Below are positions 22,344 through 32,100 of a stretch of DNA of 36,142 bases, in pieces (position 1 is the stretch's first letter; each line of letters opens with the position of its first letter). Location: the NCBI GenBank assembly GCA_015233585.1, contig JADFXL010000008.1, positions 1 through 36,142 of the forward strand, read 5' to 3'. A program made the position numbers and the translations under genes. The notes beneath the pieces were generated by a model. That model saw only the letters and a program-made list of their open reading frames with translations, did no database searches and had not been told where the DNA came from. The stretch is from Alphaproteobacteria bacterium (lineage in GTDB: Bacteria > Pseudomonadota > Alphaproteobacteria > Rhodospirillales > Rhodospirillaceae).

Positions 22344-23504
22344 ATGAACCCACTCGCGCGCGTCAGCCATCAATCCATCGCCTATGGGATCGAAACTACG
22401 CCGGGCACGCCCCCGGCCGTCGCCTTCCGGTCGTTGCGGGTCACGGGACAGAGCCTTGATCAGGGACTGGGGTATCGCCCGGCCTCCGGGTGGGCGTTGC
22501 AGGTGGCCGAACAGGTGCTCGTCGATCAGGAACCGGGCGGCGGGATCGCCTATGAGGTCGCCTTCGGGGCGCCGGATGATCTGTGGCTGGCGCAACTGCG
22601 GGCCGCCGCCTGGGTGACGGGGACGACGTTTACCGCTTCCGATATCACCCTCACCTCCAGCGGACTCTCGTCCGTCACGACCGATTTCACCACGCTCGGG
22701 CTTGCCGTCGGCCAGTACGGGAGGGTGGGGACGTATGGGACGGCGCGGATTCAGGCCATCCGTGCTCATGCGCTGACGCTGGACTGCCTCCCCCTGGGGT
22801 GGAGCGCCGGGGCCAGCGGGACGGTTCACTTCGTTGGCGCGGACTACCTCACCAACGGCACCACGGCTACCAGTTTCACCCTGGAGCGGGTCCATGCGGA
22901 GGTCGGCGGCGGCGTGTTTGACTTCTCCGGCATGAGGCCGGATCACACCGTCATCGCCATGCGGGCCGGACGGCGGGTGCAGGGCGCCACCGTCTTCAAG
23001 GGTCTGAGCGCCACCCGCAATACGGCAAGCCTGTCCACCGGCGCGGTGCTGGGGCCGTTGGGCGGCGAGGTCATGGATGCGGGGGCTTCGGGCGGGGTTG
23101 TTCTGTATGAGGCGGGCGTGGTCACGGGAATGATTCAGTCGGCCGCGTTTACGCTGAAGAGCAACCTCAAGGCGGAGAAATCGGCAGTGAGCCTGGGTAA
23201 TGCGGGCTTTGCCGACGGTGAGGGTCAGGGCTTGTTTCAGTTTGATGCCGTGTTTGCGACCACGGCGGGTACGGCGCTTTATGACAAGTATCTGGCCGGA
23301 ACCCAGACTTCGCTGGCGGCCTTGATGCGGGACAGCGCGGGAAATGCGTATGTCGTGTCCCTGCCGGCGGTGCGGTTGACGGCGTGCCGGGTGGTGGCCA
23401 CGGACCTGGGCCGGGAGGTCCGGCTCAGGGGCGCCGCGCACGCGCTGGTGGATAGCGCCACCGGCGTCATGGCCCGTATCGACCGGATCGCGGCGGGGCG
23501 GTGA
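22344..23504 (+). CDS. Phage tail tube protein
   Basis: The ORF track starts at 22125 inside the tandem repeats. ATG 22344, after GGGGG, gives a family-like start: RVSHQSIAYGIETTPGTPPAVAFRSLRVTGQSL. The 386-aa protein has the beta-rich make-up of long-tailed siphophage tube proteins, including QVAEQVLVDQEPGGGIAYEVAFGAPDDLW, GVFDFSGMRPDHTVIAMRAGRRVQG and FTLKSNLKAEKSAVSLGNAGFADGEGQG. It would polymerise around a tape-measure protein, which is not seen in this window. Confidence 0.75.
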   Translation: MNPLARVSHQSIAYGIETTPGTPPAVAFRSLRVTGQSLDQGLGYRPASGWALQVAEQVLVDQEPGGGIAYEVAFGAPDDLWLAQLRAAAWVTGTTFTASDITLTSSGLSSVTTDFTTLGLAVGQYGRVGTYGTARIQAIRAHALTLDCLPLGWSAGASGTVHFVGADYLTNGTTATSFTLERVHAEVGGGVFDFSGMRPDHTVIAMRAGRRVQGATVFKGLSATRNTASLSTGAVLGPLGGEVMDAGASGGVVLYEAGVVTGMIQSAAFTLKSNLKAEKSAVSLGNAGFADGEGQGLFQFDAVFATTAGTALYDKYLAGTQTSLAALMRDSAGNAYVVSLPAVRLTACRVVATDLGREVRLRGAAHALVDSATGVMARIDRIAAGR

Positions 23505-23517
23505 GCGATCCCTCCCT

Positions 23518-23623
23518 GTCGGGCTGCCGCCCGAACCCGCCTGGAGCGAGGCTCCAGACCTCCTTTTTATCAATTGAAAAGGGGGTTCGGGGCATAGCCC
23601 CGAGCGGGTGTGGGCGACGGCCC
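23518..23623. repeat. Family A palindromic repeat, copy A4 (full length)
   Basis: It lies 14 bases after the tube stop. The parts are CGGGCTGCCGCCCG, then CTGGAGCGAGGCTCCAG, a T/A linker, GGGTTCGGGGCATAGCCCCGAGC and TGGGCGACGGCCCA. It is nearly identical to A5 at 28.8 kb over the first 60 bases. Confidence 0.8.
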
Positions 23624-23685
23624 AATGGCGAAGTCAAATCCCGTCCCCGTTTCAATAACCAGAACCTTCAACAGGAGCACCGCCA

Positions 23686-24219
23686 ATGGTTAGCACGGTT
23701 CTTACCCTCTCCGGGCGCGATATCCCCGCCTGGTCGGCGCGCTGGCTGGACGAGACGCTGGAGATGATGCCGCTGGGCGAGATCCGGCGCGATGTCAATG
23801 GCAATCTGGTCGATCTGACCCTGAGCCTGGAACGTAAATACCGCTGTACGTTGTACTGCCGGGATCGGGAGGCGCCGCCTCTGGACGGAGTGTACCGGGG
23901 GACGACGCTGACGGTCGGGTGCGTGACCGAACTGGTGATACCGGTGAGCCTTGCCAGTGGTTCCGCTACCGGAACGGCGGCTCGCACCATCGTGGCCGGG
24001 TCGGCACGAGGATATCGTAATAGTGGCTCATCCTATCAGCAGGCCGCTTCCGTCAGCGTGAGCGGGGCGGCGATCCGTATCGGGTTTGGAGACTCCTCCT
24101 CGGGCAATGCGTTTATTGCATATCGGCCGTCGCTGTCGATGATGGTCAGCGCCATTCGCTATGGCAGCGGGGAGATGCGGGCGCAACGGCCCTGGTCGAT
24201 GGTGCTGGAGGAAGTTTAA
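23686..24219 (+). CDS. Putative tail tip / tail assembly protein
   Basis: The 177-aa protein starts MVSTVLTLSGRDIPAWSARWLDETLEMMPLGEIRRDVNGNLVDLTL and is beta-rich throughout. A central Ser/Gly/Ala-rich segment (ASGSATGTAARTIVAGSARGYRNSGSS) follows, and the end is RPSLSMMVSAIRYGSGEM. It lies directly after the tail tube in a virion cluster, which suggests a distal or accessory tail component. I do not recognise a specific family. It converges on the DUF2459 gene, sharing bases at the stop. Confidence 0.5.
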   Translation: MVSTVLTLSGRDIPAWSARWLDETLEMMPLGEIRRDVNGNLVDLTLSLERKYRCTLYCRDREAPPLDGVYRGTTLTVGCVTELVIPVSLASGSATGTAARTIVAGSARGYRNSGSSYQQAASVSVSGAAIRIGFGDSSSGNAFIAYRPSLSMMVSAIRYGSGEMRAQRPWSMVLEEV

Positions 24220-24812
24220 GGGCGAGGGAGCTGAAGCCCCCTCGCGCTCCCCCCTTTTGTGGACAGGGGCTGGGATGGGTCGTTGAGGGGGACGCCGGCG
24301 GCGGCGACGGCGTTTGCGGTCCAGGTGTTGCACGTATGGAACATGTCAAACGTCCCGTTTGCCGGGTAAAAGTGACTGAAGGAATATAAACCCGGCGCCG
24401 CAGGGGCGCGGGAGGCATTCTCCCGGCGGAACGTCGCCGTAATGTAGGCGATCAGATTGCGGAATTGCTCCGGGGAAACACGAAACGCCAGCCGTTCCTG
24501 GGTCGGAAAGACGATATCCGGCGCCGCCGGCAAGCCCGCAACATGAAGGACGGCAGGACCGGGCACGAGCGCCGCGCCCACCGCCATGGCAAAGGTGGGC
24601 TTGGGGGCCGGGTAGTAATCGGCATCCCCCCAGCCGAACTCGATCCACTGGGCATCAGGAAAGTCGGCCAGTTCGGGAATATCCCGCTCCGAAAGATCCC
24701 CCCGCGCCACGTCCACGCCCGAGTGCCAGCCATTGCTGGTCACCAGGAACAAAACCTCGTCCGCTCTGGCCGGGGTGATCTGGCCGGTCAGCCCAAGGAA
24801 CACTGCTATCAA
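24216..24812 (-). CDS. DUF2459 family exported protein
   Basis: The 198-aa product starts with a TTG at 24812. The remnant copy at 34980 has ATG at the equivalent codon, supporting this start. A short signal peptide (MIAVFLGLTGQITPARA) is followed by VLFLVTSNGWHSGVDV, AQWIEFGWGDADYYPAP and FHTCNTWTANAVAAAGVPL, the conserved His and Cys-Asn-Thr segments of DUF2459. The pattern recalls papain-like NlpC/P60 hydrolases, so a periplasmic hydrolase is possible. The last residues are encoded by family B repeat B5. It is a host-type gene carried antisense within the tail region. Confidence 0.8.
   Translation of the reverse strand: MIAVFLGLTGQITPARADEVLFLVTSNGWHSGVDVARGDLSERDIPELADFPDAQWIEFGWGDADYYPAPKPTFAMAVGAALVPGPAVLHVAGLPAAPDIVFPTQERLAFRVSPEQFRNLIAYITATFRRENASRAPAAPGLYSFSHFYPANGTFDMFHTCNTWTANAVAAAGVPLNDPSQPLSTKGGSARGLQLPRP
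24219..24258. repeat. Family B hairpin repeat B5
   Basis: GGGCGAGGGAG CTGAAG CCCCCTCGCGCTCCCCCC TTTT lies exactly between the convergent tail and DUF2459 stops. A stem plus T-tract on the plus strand makes it a likely terminator for the tail gene. Confidence 0.6.
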
Positions 24813-24887
24813 AACGAGAATTTCACGCCATTGCTTTGCCAGATCGATTATGATTTGATTCCCTTCAGCGGCGGCGTTTGATTTTTG

Positions 24888-24918
24888 GATATTGGCCGCG
24901 TGGCGGGATTTTTGTCAA
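24888..24918 (-). promoter_or_regulatory. Promoter candidate of the DUF2459 gene, duplicated at 35.05-35.09 kb
   Basis: On the minus strand TTGACA (24918-24913) is followed after 19 bases by AATATC. The TTGACA is kept in the duplicated copy at 35.08 kb while surrounding bases differ, which favours a functional -35. The -10 is weak. Confidence 0.35.
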
Positions 24919-25026
24919 GGGGGGTGGGATGGCGTCGGAGGAACATCTATTTCGTAGCATAGCGAACCGCTACAGGGGCAGGCCATCAATGGCAAGCGCA
25001 TATCATACCTGAAAGGATATAAAAAA

Positions 25027-25347
25027 ATGGAAGAATCAAAAAAAATTAGCAAAATTAACGTAACTATTGATGTTGTATCAGCAATTTCTATCTTAATCGG
25101 AGACAGTGCATTGAATTGTTTACGCTATATTCACCCTATGAGGCCAATTGCATCACATATATTTTTTATTAACATAGCCCCATTTAGTATTGCTTTTATT
25201 TGGGGATTTATTAGATGTTCAAAAATTATGTTCAGGAGATTCCCAATACTAATGACCGGAGGTAGGTTATATAAAGTGCCAATCGTAACAGTATATTTCT
25301 GTATTTTTTATGTTGTTTTTTATCTTACGTCCCTCCCATGGAGATAA
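25027..25347 (+). CDS. Small AT-rich membrane protein
   Basis: The 106-aa frame (ATG 25027, AAAGGA upstream) uses A/T-rich codons unlike the GC-rich virion genes. It has a Lys-rich start (MEESKKISKINVTIDVV). Two to three hydrophobic spans follow (IFFINIAPFSIAFIWGFIRC, VPIVTVYFCIFYVVFYLTSLPW). The next gene starts four bases after its stop. Such proteins next to effector-like genes are often immunity proteins, but there is no family support for this. It is clearly of different origin from its surroundings. Confidence 0.6.
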   Translation: MEESKKISKINVTIDVVSAISILIGDSALNCLRYIHPMRPIASHIFFINIAPFSIAFIWGFIRCSKIMFRRFPILMTGGRLYKVPIVTVYFCIFYVVFYLTSLPWR

Positions 25348-25351
25348 TCCG

Positions 25352-26326
25352 ATGCCAAATATACCGGAGATTACTATACCATTAGTCTCTGCTGCCGATA
25401 ATATCGCCAGCAACCGTGGCGGTCCAGCGAATGACGTAAATACAACGGCTCAAGTGGCAGCCACACTCGCCGGCATAAGCGACTTGACGAACCCGGCGAA
25501 CAGTGCCGCCGCTTCTCTTATTGGTGATGTGGCTATCGTTGGCGGCGGTTTTGCCGGTATGTTTGGTGATGTGCCTGTTGCGGAGGGACTCAATGTTGTC
25601 GGTATCGCATCATCGGCCGCTGGCATGGCGCTTAATCACCCGAAAGAATTATCGAATCTGTTTAATAGCTCCGGCAACAACTCGGATTCAGAAGCGTACA
25701 AAACAGGATCAGACCCACTGAATGGCATTCAAGACTTCTCATTCTTTGATATAGATGATTCGGAGCAAAATCCCGAACTGGAACCGGGCATCCCCGGCTG
25801 GGTGCACAACTCACCCTGGCCGGATGACGGCTACCATGCGGCCCCGGAGGCCGGGCCGCCGGATCCGCCGTCGATGGTGATCACCGCCCCCTATCCGCCG
25901 GAGGATAAAGGCGTCGCCCGGAACGACCGGAGCAACAATTTTCAGATGTGGCTCCAGCATAATGCCGAATTCCGGAATACTTCCGAGGTCTCGGTGGTGT
26001 CATCGGCGGGGGGCGCGTTGGCGCTGGACCCGAATATCGCCAATGTCTGGTGTGTCACCCCCACGGGGAACCTCGTCCTTTCGTGCACCCAGCTTGCCGC
26101 ATTGCCGATCCAACAGAGCGGGGATCTCTGGCGCAGCCGGTCCCGGTCCTGTATTCTTCGGCTGTATCTGTATTGCAACGACAATACGGTGTCGTTTTCC
26201 GGCATCCAGTGGGCGTCCGGGGCGGTGCCGACGCCCTCGGCCAGCGGCGTGGATGTCTATGTGTTCTCGGCGCCCTTCATTGGCGCGCCCTTTATCGGCC
26301 ATGTGGCCGATCAGGCGTGCGCGTAA
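25352..26326 (+). CDS. Chimeric protein: effector-like N-terminus joined to phage-tail-like C-terminus
   Basis: I choose ATG 25352 (GGAG upstream) giving 324 aa. The first about 140 residues (DNIASNRGGPANDVNTTAQVAATLAGISDL, AAASLIGDVAIVGGGFAGMFG) are Ala/Gly/Asn-rich with hydrophobic helices, as in N-termini of exported or membrane-active proteins, with moderate GC. Beyond about 25,780 the sequence turns GC-rich and becomes a Pro-rich linker. A beta domain follows (IANVWCVTPTGNLVLSCTQLAALP, LRLYLYCNDNTVSFSGIQWASG, VDVYVFSAPFIGAPFIGHV) in the style of a tail component. The composition break suggests fusion by recombination. Its stop is followed by inverted B repeats. Confidence 0.55.
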   Translation: MPNIPEITIPLVSAADNIASNRGGPANDVNTTAQVAATLAGISDLTNPANSAAASLIGDVAIVGGGFAGMFGDVPVAEGLNVVGIASSAAGMALNHPKELSNLFNSSGNNSDSEAYKTGSDPLNGIQDFSFFDIDDSEQNPELEPGIPGWVHNSPWPDDGYHAAPEAGPPDPPSMVITAPYPPEDKGVARNDRSNNFQMWLQHNAEFRNTSEVSVVSSAGGALALDPNIANVWCVTPTGNLVLSCTQLAALPIQQSGDLWRSRSRSCILRLYLYCNDNTVSFSGIQWASGAVPTPSASGVDVYVFSAPFIGAPFIGHVADQACA

Positions 26327-26330
26327 GCCA

Positions 26331-26420
26331 GAGCGAGGGAGCCAGCCCCCTCGCGCTCCCCCATCAAGCGTCCATAATGAATATGAAATGGGGAGCCCGA
26401 GGGGCCTGAGGCCCCTCGTC
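26331..26420. repeat. Inverted pair of family B hairpins (B6) with spacer, duplicated at 34.69-34.74 kb
   Basis: GCGAGGGAGCCAGCCCCCTCGCGCTCCCCC and GGGGAGCCCGAGGGGCCTGAGGCCCCTCG face each other across TCCATAATGAATATGAAAT. The right half and the spacer recur at 34.69 kb ahead of the dead hub copy. Confidence 0.65.
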
Positions 26421-26461
26421 CTTAATCCCTTGTCCCCCCCCCAACGAACGAGGGCCGCGCG

Positions 26462-28756
26462 ATGACCACTTTCAAAGGACAAACCTGTTTCGCCTGGGTC
26501 GCGCCGACCGAGACGACGTTCAACCCCTCCGTCCACAACCGCTATGACGAGAACGTGTTCGCGTGGGAGCGTCATCTTCGCGAGGGCCGGATCCCGGTGC
26601 TGGTGGCCGAAATCAAGGCCTCGTCGCATGGCCTCCTGAACGCCACGCGCAAGCAATTCTGCTGGTTGTCGGTGTATGCGGCCGATGGAACCACGCTGGT
26701 GCCGGTGTTCTTTGGGCGCATTGTCGGGGTGCCGAAGGCGCTGAACGACAACCGTATCCAGGTCCGGTTCCTGGCGCAGCGGCCGGGGTGGGAAACCGCG
26801 CGGCAGCAGGTGGCGGAGACCCTGAAAGTCGCGCCGTATTGGGATGTCGCTTTTGTGGCGCCGTCGCGGCGGTTCACGGCCGATGCGGTGCTGGAGGCGC
26901 GCTCGGCCCGGTGGTGTTGGGATCCGGTCAGCGGTGCGGTGACGGCTTCGGACCTTCTGGGCGGCACGGCTCTGGATCTTACGGGCAAGTGCTTTCGGGA
27001 TTCCCTGAAGATCACTTCGGGTGCGGCGCCGGCGGCTCTGGTGATCCTGACCGCTACGGTGACGTGGAAACAGGTGGCGACCGGCGCCGATGCCGAATGG
27101 GTCAATACCCAGGTGCGCGATGCCTTTCAGGCTCAGGACGGGTCGAACACCGTCGCCTCGTTTGCGCCCAATCTGGCCCGGCAGTGGCCGAAACTCTCGG
27201 GCTTTGGTGGCTCTTCCGGGTATTCGGTGCTGGCGTCTTCGTGCGAGGTCATCGGCGTGACCCCGTCGGCGGGCGTGCAGGCCGGGCCGCCGGTGGACGC
27301 GGCGACGGTGGACGCGGCGACGGCGGGCGAGGTCGTTCTGGCGCCGGAGCTGGCCGATGGCGGCATTACCGTCAACCCGCCGATCTACACCTATGCCACG
27401 ACGTTGTCTCTGGCGTGGAGATTCCTCCAGCAGCGGCGCGAGGTTCTGACCATGGTCATGGAATCCGACATTCAGCCGGTGGCCTTTGATCAGAACTACA
27501 CCGGCTCCAGTGTGACGACGGTGGTCCTCGCGACGGGGGCGGTGAGCCTGACCGTGGCGGCGGGCAAGGGGTGGAGCGCCGGGCAGTATGTCATGATCGT
27601 CGATGCCGGAAATCCGTGGAATTTCCTGTACGGGACGGTGTCGTCTTATGCGGGGACCACGCTTGGCGTCAATGTCACCACGGCGGTGGGGGTCAACCCC
27701 TCGGGGGTGTGGGTCATTTCCCTGTCCGTGGCGGCGGCGGCGGTGGCGGCCGTGACCAGCGGCACCAGTTCCACGCCGGCCCAGCCTTATTACGGCCCCA
27801 AGATTCTGACGACCCAGTCCGGCCAGGGCTGGCTTCAGGGCCAGATTGTTACGGCTACCAGCCTGAGCAAGCCGGGGCTGTTCATGCAGGGGCCGATTCT
27901 GTCCTATGTGGGAAATATCCTGAGCTTCCAGGCTGTGCGGGTCTATAACACCACGCCCATGGCTCTGACCGTTGACTGGACGTTTACGGTGACGGAGGCG
28001 CAGGGCTTTGGCGGCGGGGCGGTCAGTATCCATTTGCACGCTCAGGATGTGGTGAAGGACGGGTTGATTCCGGCTTCCTATGACAGCTATTTCGCCACGG
28101 CGGCGGGGACGGCCTCCATGGGGTATTTGTCCCAGGTGGCCAGGGCGCGTCTGGCGGCTTCCTGCCGGGCGGTGCGGGTTGAGGTGGAGACCGATCTGTT
28201 CACCGGGCTGAGCGTGGATCTGACCAAAGTGGTGACGATTGCCGATCCGCGCCTGCCCGGCGGCACCGTCAGCGGCAAGGTGGTGGCGGCGGTGCTGGTC
28301 CGCCGTCCGGGGCGGTCCCTCTGCCGGGTGAGTCTGGCGTGTCCGGTGGGCAACGGCAACACCCTGACCCCCGCCGGCGGCACGCCGGAGTATGTGAGCG
28401 CGGCGTATGTCGCCGGCGGCTATCAGGTCAGCAGCGGCGCGGAGGTGGCCACTTCGGCGGACGTGAACTGGACCCTGCCGGTGGTGAACGTCTACACGCC
28501 CCTGGCGCTGGCCCGGGCCTCGCTGAACCCGGTGCAAGGCATCACCATCACCAATGGCCCCAACGCTCAACAGACCGCCATGCAGGCGATTCAATATCCG
28601 GTCACGTTGGATCCGACCCGGATACTGGACCAGATCCCGACCCGAATTGCCCTGAACCTGGTGTCCCTGATTCCCGATTCGGATGCGACAACCTATGTCA
28701 CCGTGCCGGTGGCCAAGCCTTGGGCGGCGCCGATGGGGGTTGATCTGGGGGCGTGA
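26462..28756 (+). CDS. Phage tail hub-like / baseplate protein, 764 aa
   Basis: The N-terminus (TTFKGQTCFAWVAPTETTFNPSVHNRYDENVFAWERHLREGRIPVLVAEI) opens a beta domain that continues TLVPVFFGRIVGVPKALNDNRIQVRFLAQRPGW. This resembles the first domain of tail hub proteins. A large beta-rich, Ala/Val/Gly-rich centre follows (GSSVTTVVLATGAVSLTVAAGKGWSAGQYVMIVDAG). The end has GGTVSGKVVAAVLVRRPGRSLCRVSLACPVG, a segment describing conversion between components common in hub proteins. It is the last recognisable virion gene. A dead copy of its first about 45 codons lies at 34.78 kb. Confidence 0.65.
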   Translation: MTTFKGQTCFAWVAPTETTFNPSVHNRYDENVFAWERHLREGRIPVLVAEIKASSHGLLNATRKQFCWLSVYAADGTTLVPVFFGRIVGVPKALNDNRIQVRFLAQRPGWETARQQVAETLKVAPYWDVAFVAPSRRFTADAVLEARSARWCWDPVSGAVTASDLLGGTALDLTGKCFRDSLKITSGAAPAALVILTATVTWKQVATGADAEWVNTQVRDAFQAQDGSNTVASFAPNLARQWPKLSGFGGSSGYSVLASSCEVIGVTPSAGVQAGPPVDAATVDAATAGEVVLAPELADGGITVNPPIYTYATTLSLAWRFLQQRREVLTMVMESDIQPVAFDQNYTGSSVTTVVLATGAVSLTVAAGKGWSAGQYVMIVDAGNPWNFLYGTVSSYAGTTLGVNVTTAVGVNPSGVWVISLSVAAAAVAAVTSGTSSTPAQPYYGPKILTTQSGQGWLQGQIVTATSLSKPGLFMQGPILSYVGNILSFQAVRVYNTTPMALTVDWTFTVTEAQGFGGGAVSIHLHAQDVVKDGLIPASYDSYFATAAGTASMGYLSQVARARLAASCRAVRVEVETDLFTGLSVDLTKVVTIADPRLPGGTVSGKVVAAVLVRRPGRSLCRVSLACPVGNGNTLTPAGGTPEYVSAAYVAGGYQVSSGAEVATSADVNWTLPVVNVYTPLALARASLNPVQGITITNGPNAQQTAMQAIQYPVTLDPTRILDQIPTRIALNLVSLIPDSDATTYVTVPVAKPWAAPMGVDLGA

Positions 28757-28787
28757 GGGCTGCCGCCTGTCCTGTCCTGTCCTGTCT

Positions 28788-28894
28788 GTCGGGCTGCCGC
28801 CCGAACCCGCCTGGAGCGAGGCTCCAGACCTCCTTTATAATTGAAAATGGGGTTCGGGGCATCGCCCCGAGCCGGGGCCGGGGCGGCAGCCCCG
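28788..28894. repeat. Family A palindromic repeat, copy A5 (full length), with CCTGT microsatellite before it
   Basis: Thirty-two bases after the hub stop the element repeats A4 almost exactly: CGGGCTGCCGCCCG, CTGGAGCGAGGCTCCAG, CCGAGCCGGGGC and GGGCGGCAGCCCCG. Four CCTGT units lie immediately upstream (28767-28786). Confidence 0.8.
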
Positions 28895-28925
28895 TGATGG
28901 CGGCTCTCCACGGCGCGGAATTTTC

Positions 28926-28956
28926 TGCCGGGCAAACGCACTACCCGGCAATTTTA
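28926..28956 (+). terminator. Possible terminator upstream of the giant repeat gene
   Basis: TGCCGGG and CCCGGCA form a 7-bp stem with an 11-base loop, followed by ATTTTAG. A second imperfect stem (GGGAGCCTG ... CAGGTCCCT) follows. Together they separate the hub gene from the giant gene. Confidence 0.4.
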
Positions 28957-29046
28957 GATCCCATGCCAGGGAGCCTGCCCGTTGAAAACAGGTCCCTCCG
29001 TTAGTGGCATGGCTATTGCTTATAAACAGAGGGGTATCTTTGATGG

Positions 29047-29075
29047 TTGAGACGCCCGTGGGAATATGGTACGGT
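29047..29075 (+). promoter_or_regulatory. Possible promoter of the giant repeat gene
   Basis: TTGAGA (29047-29052) and TACGGT (29070-29075) are 17 bases apart, about 45 bases before the start codon. The -10 is imperfect. Confidence 0.35.
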
Positions 29076-29118
29076 AGACTGGGCTGAGGCTTCGGTCTCT
29101 AGAAGGGAGGCTGTGTAG

Positions 29119-32100
29119 ATGGCGACCTATACCACGACGGCGCTGGCAGCGGATAAGGCGGCATCAATCGCGGCGATATCGACCACCGATATCGCGGCTT
29201 TTGGGGCGACTCAATTCGGCGTTATTACCCAGACCGGAATCGCTGGGCTGACAAAAGCCCAGATGAGCGTGTTGTCGCTTGATGTCCTTAACGGGCTGGC
29301 TCCCACCCAGATTGCCGGGCTGACCAGCGCCGCGATCGGGGGGCTGACCACGGCGCAAATTGCCGGCCTGAACGCAGATCAGTTTGTCAATCTGACCACC
29401 ACCGGGATCGCGTCCCTGTCGAAGACCCAGGCCGCCAGCCTGACCGCGGCGCAGATCGCCGTTCTGACCCCCGCCGATGCCGCCGTTCTGACAAAGAACC
29501 TGGTGGGCGCGTTGACGACCACCGCTCTTGGCGGGCTGACCACCGACAACCTTGCCCTGCTGAGCACCTCCCTCATCGGCGCGCTGACCACCACCCAGTT
29601 CGCGGGCCTTACCGGCAATCTGCTGACGGCGCTGAGTTCGTCCCAGTTCGCCAGCCTGTCCACTTCCGACATCGCCCTGTTGGACACGGCGATCACGGCA
29701 GGCGCCTTCAACACGCTGACCACCACCGAATTATCGGCCCTGAAGTCGACCCAGGCGAAAGCGCTGACCACCACCGCCATCGGATTGCTGACCACCGACC
29801 AGATTGCCGGGCTGACCACCTCTGCGGTCGGCGGGCTGACCGTGACGCAGATTGCCAGCCTGAACCAGGACCAGGTCAGCGCCTTGACCACGGCTGATAT
29901 CAAGGCACTGACGAAAACCCAGATGGGCGCGCTTTCGGGCGCGGCGCTTTCGGGGCTGACCACCGGTGCCCTGGCTCTGTTGAGCACTGCCGTGATCGGC
30001 GGGTTGACCTCGACCCAGTTCATGGGTCTGGCCAGCACCCAGTTGACGGCGTTGAGTTCGGCCCAGTTCGGCAATCTGTCCAACGCCGACATTGCCGTGC
30101 TTGAAACCGCGATCACGACGACGGCTTTCAACACCCTGACCACCACCGAATTATCCGGCCTGAAAGCGGCCCAGGTGAAATCCCTGACCACCACCGCCAT
30201 CGGATTGCTGACCACCGACCAGATTGCCGGGCTGTCCACCGCCGTCATCGGGGGGTTGGCCTCGACGCAGATTGCCAGCCTGAACTCGGCCCAGATCAGC
30301 GTCCTGAGCGCTTCCGATGTCAGGGTTCTGGGAAAGACCCAGTTGAGCGCGCTTGCGGCCGACGCTCTGTCGGGGCTGACCACGACCAACCTTGCGCTGC
30401 TGAACACCACCCTGATCGGCGGGTTGAGCACGGGGCAGTTCAGCGGTCTGACCAGCACCCAGGTGGCCGGCCTGACCGCCACCCACCTCAAGACCCTGAC
30501 CAAGACCCAGTTCAACACGCTGTCAACCACCGCCATTGCCGGGCTGACCACGACCAACCTTGCGCTGCTGACCACCACCCTTTTCGGAGGGCTGACCACG
30601 ACCCTGTTCGAGGGCCTGACCAGCACCCAGTTGACGGCGTTGAGTCCGATCCAGATTTCCAATCTGAGCACCACCGACATCGGGGTGCTGGACCTCGCGA
30701 TCACGACCACCGCCTTCAACATGCTGACGACGACCGAACTCTCGGGCCTGAAGTCCAGCCAGGTGAAGGTTCTCAGTACGACCAGCATCGGGTTGCTGAC
30801 CACCACCCCGTTTGCCGGTCTGACGACCTCCGCCCTTGGGGGGATGACCTCGACGCAGGTCGGCCTCCTGAACTCAACCCAGATCGGCGGCCTGACCACT
30901 TCTGAAATCACCGCGCTGACGAAGACCCAGATCGCCGCGTTGTCGGCCGATGCCATCGGCGGGCTGACCACCACCGTGCTTGCCAGTTTGACTTCCGCCG
31001 GCATCGGCGGGCTGACCACGACGCAGTTTGCCGGCCTGACCAGCACCCAGATTGCCGCCCTGACCACCACCACGATCAAGGGCCTGAGCACGGCACAGGT
31101 TGCCGTCCTGTCCACCACCCAGTTCGGCGGCCTGACCACGGCCGATATCACGGCCCTGCTCAAGACCCAGATCAGCGCGCTGTCGACCACCGTTATCGGG
31201 GGGCTGACCACCACCACCCTTGGCCTTTTCACCACCAGCGACATCAATGGGCTGAATACGACCCAGTTCTCCGCCATGACCACCACCCTGGTGACGGCGT
31301 TGAGTTCGTCCCAGTTCGGCGCCCTGAGCAACGCGAACATATCCCTTCTGGACGCCGTGATCACGACCACCGGCTTCAACACGTTGACCACCACGGAACT
31401 CTCGGGCCTGCGGTCCACCCAGACGCCTTCCTTAAGCACCACCAGCATCGGGTTGCTGACCACCACCCAGTTCGCCAGTCTGCTCCCTCCCGAGATCGCG
31501 TACCTGACCACAACCCAGGTCGCCATCCTGAGCCAGCCCCAGACCGGTATCCTGAACACCTCCGGCACCCTGGCGCTGACGAGGCCCCAGATGGGGGCGC
31601 TTTCGACCTCGGCCCTTGGCGGACTGAGCACCACCAACCTTGCCGTTATGAGCACAACCGTCATCGGCGGGCTGAGCACGACGCAGTTCGCCAGCCTGAC
31701 CACCACCCAGATTGCCGGTCTGTCCGTCCCCGCGATCAAGGCGTTGAGCACGGCGCAGATCGCCAGCCTGACCACCTCCCAGGCCGGCGTTCTGACCACG
31801 TCTGCCATTGCCGCGTTGTCAAAGGCCCAGGTGAGTGCGTTCACCACCACGGCCATTGCGGGGCTGACCACCACCGGCCTCGACGTTCTGACCACCACCA
31901 TGATCGGCGGGCTGGCCCTGACCCAGTTTGCCGCCCTGACCAGCACGCAGGTGGCCGGTCTGACCACCTCTGACGTCACGGCGCTGTCGAAGGCCCAGTT
32001 GGGCGCGTTATCCACCACCGCCATTGCGGGGATGTCCGCCACCGGCTTTGCCGTTCTGAGCACCATCGTTATCGGGGGGCTGACCTCGACCCAGTTCACC

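Noticed and set aside
26000-28594. 864-aa antisense ORF opposite the tail hub gene
   Set aside because: High-GC shadow; Arg/His/Gly-rich with no domain pattern and no ribosome site.
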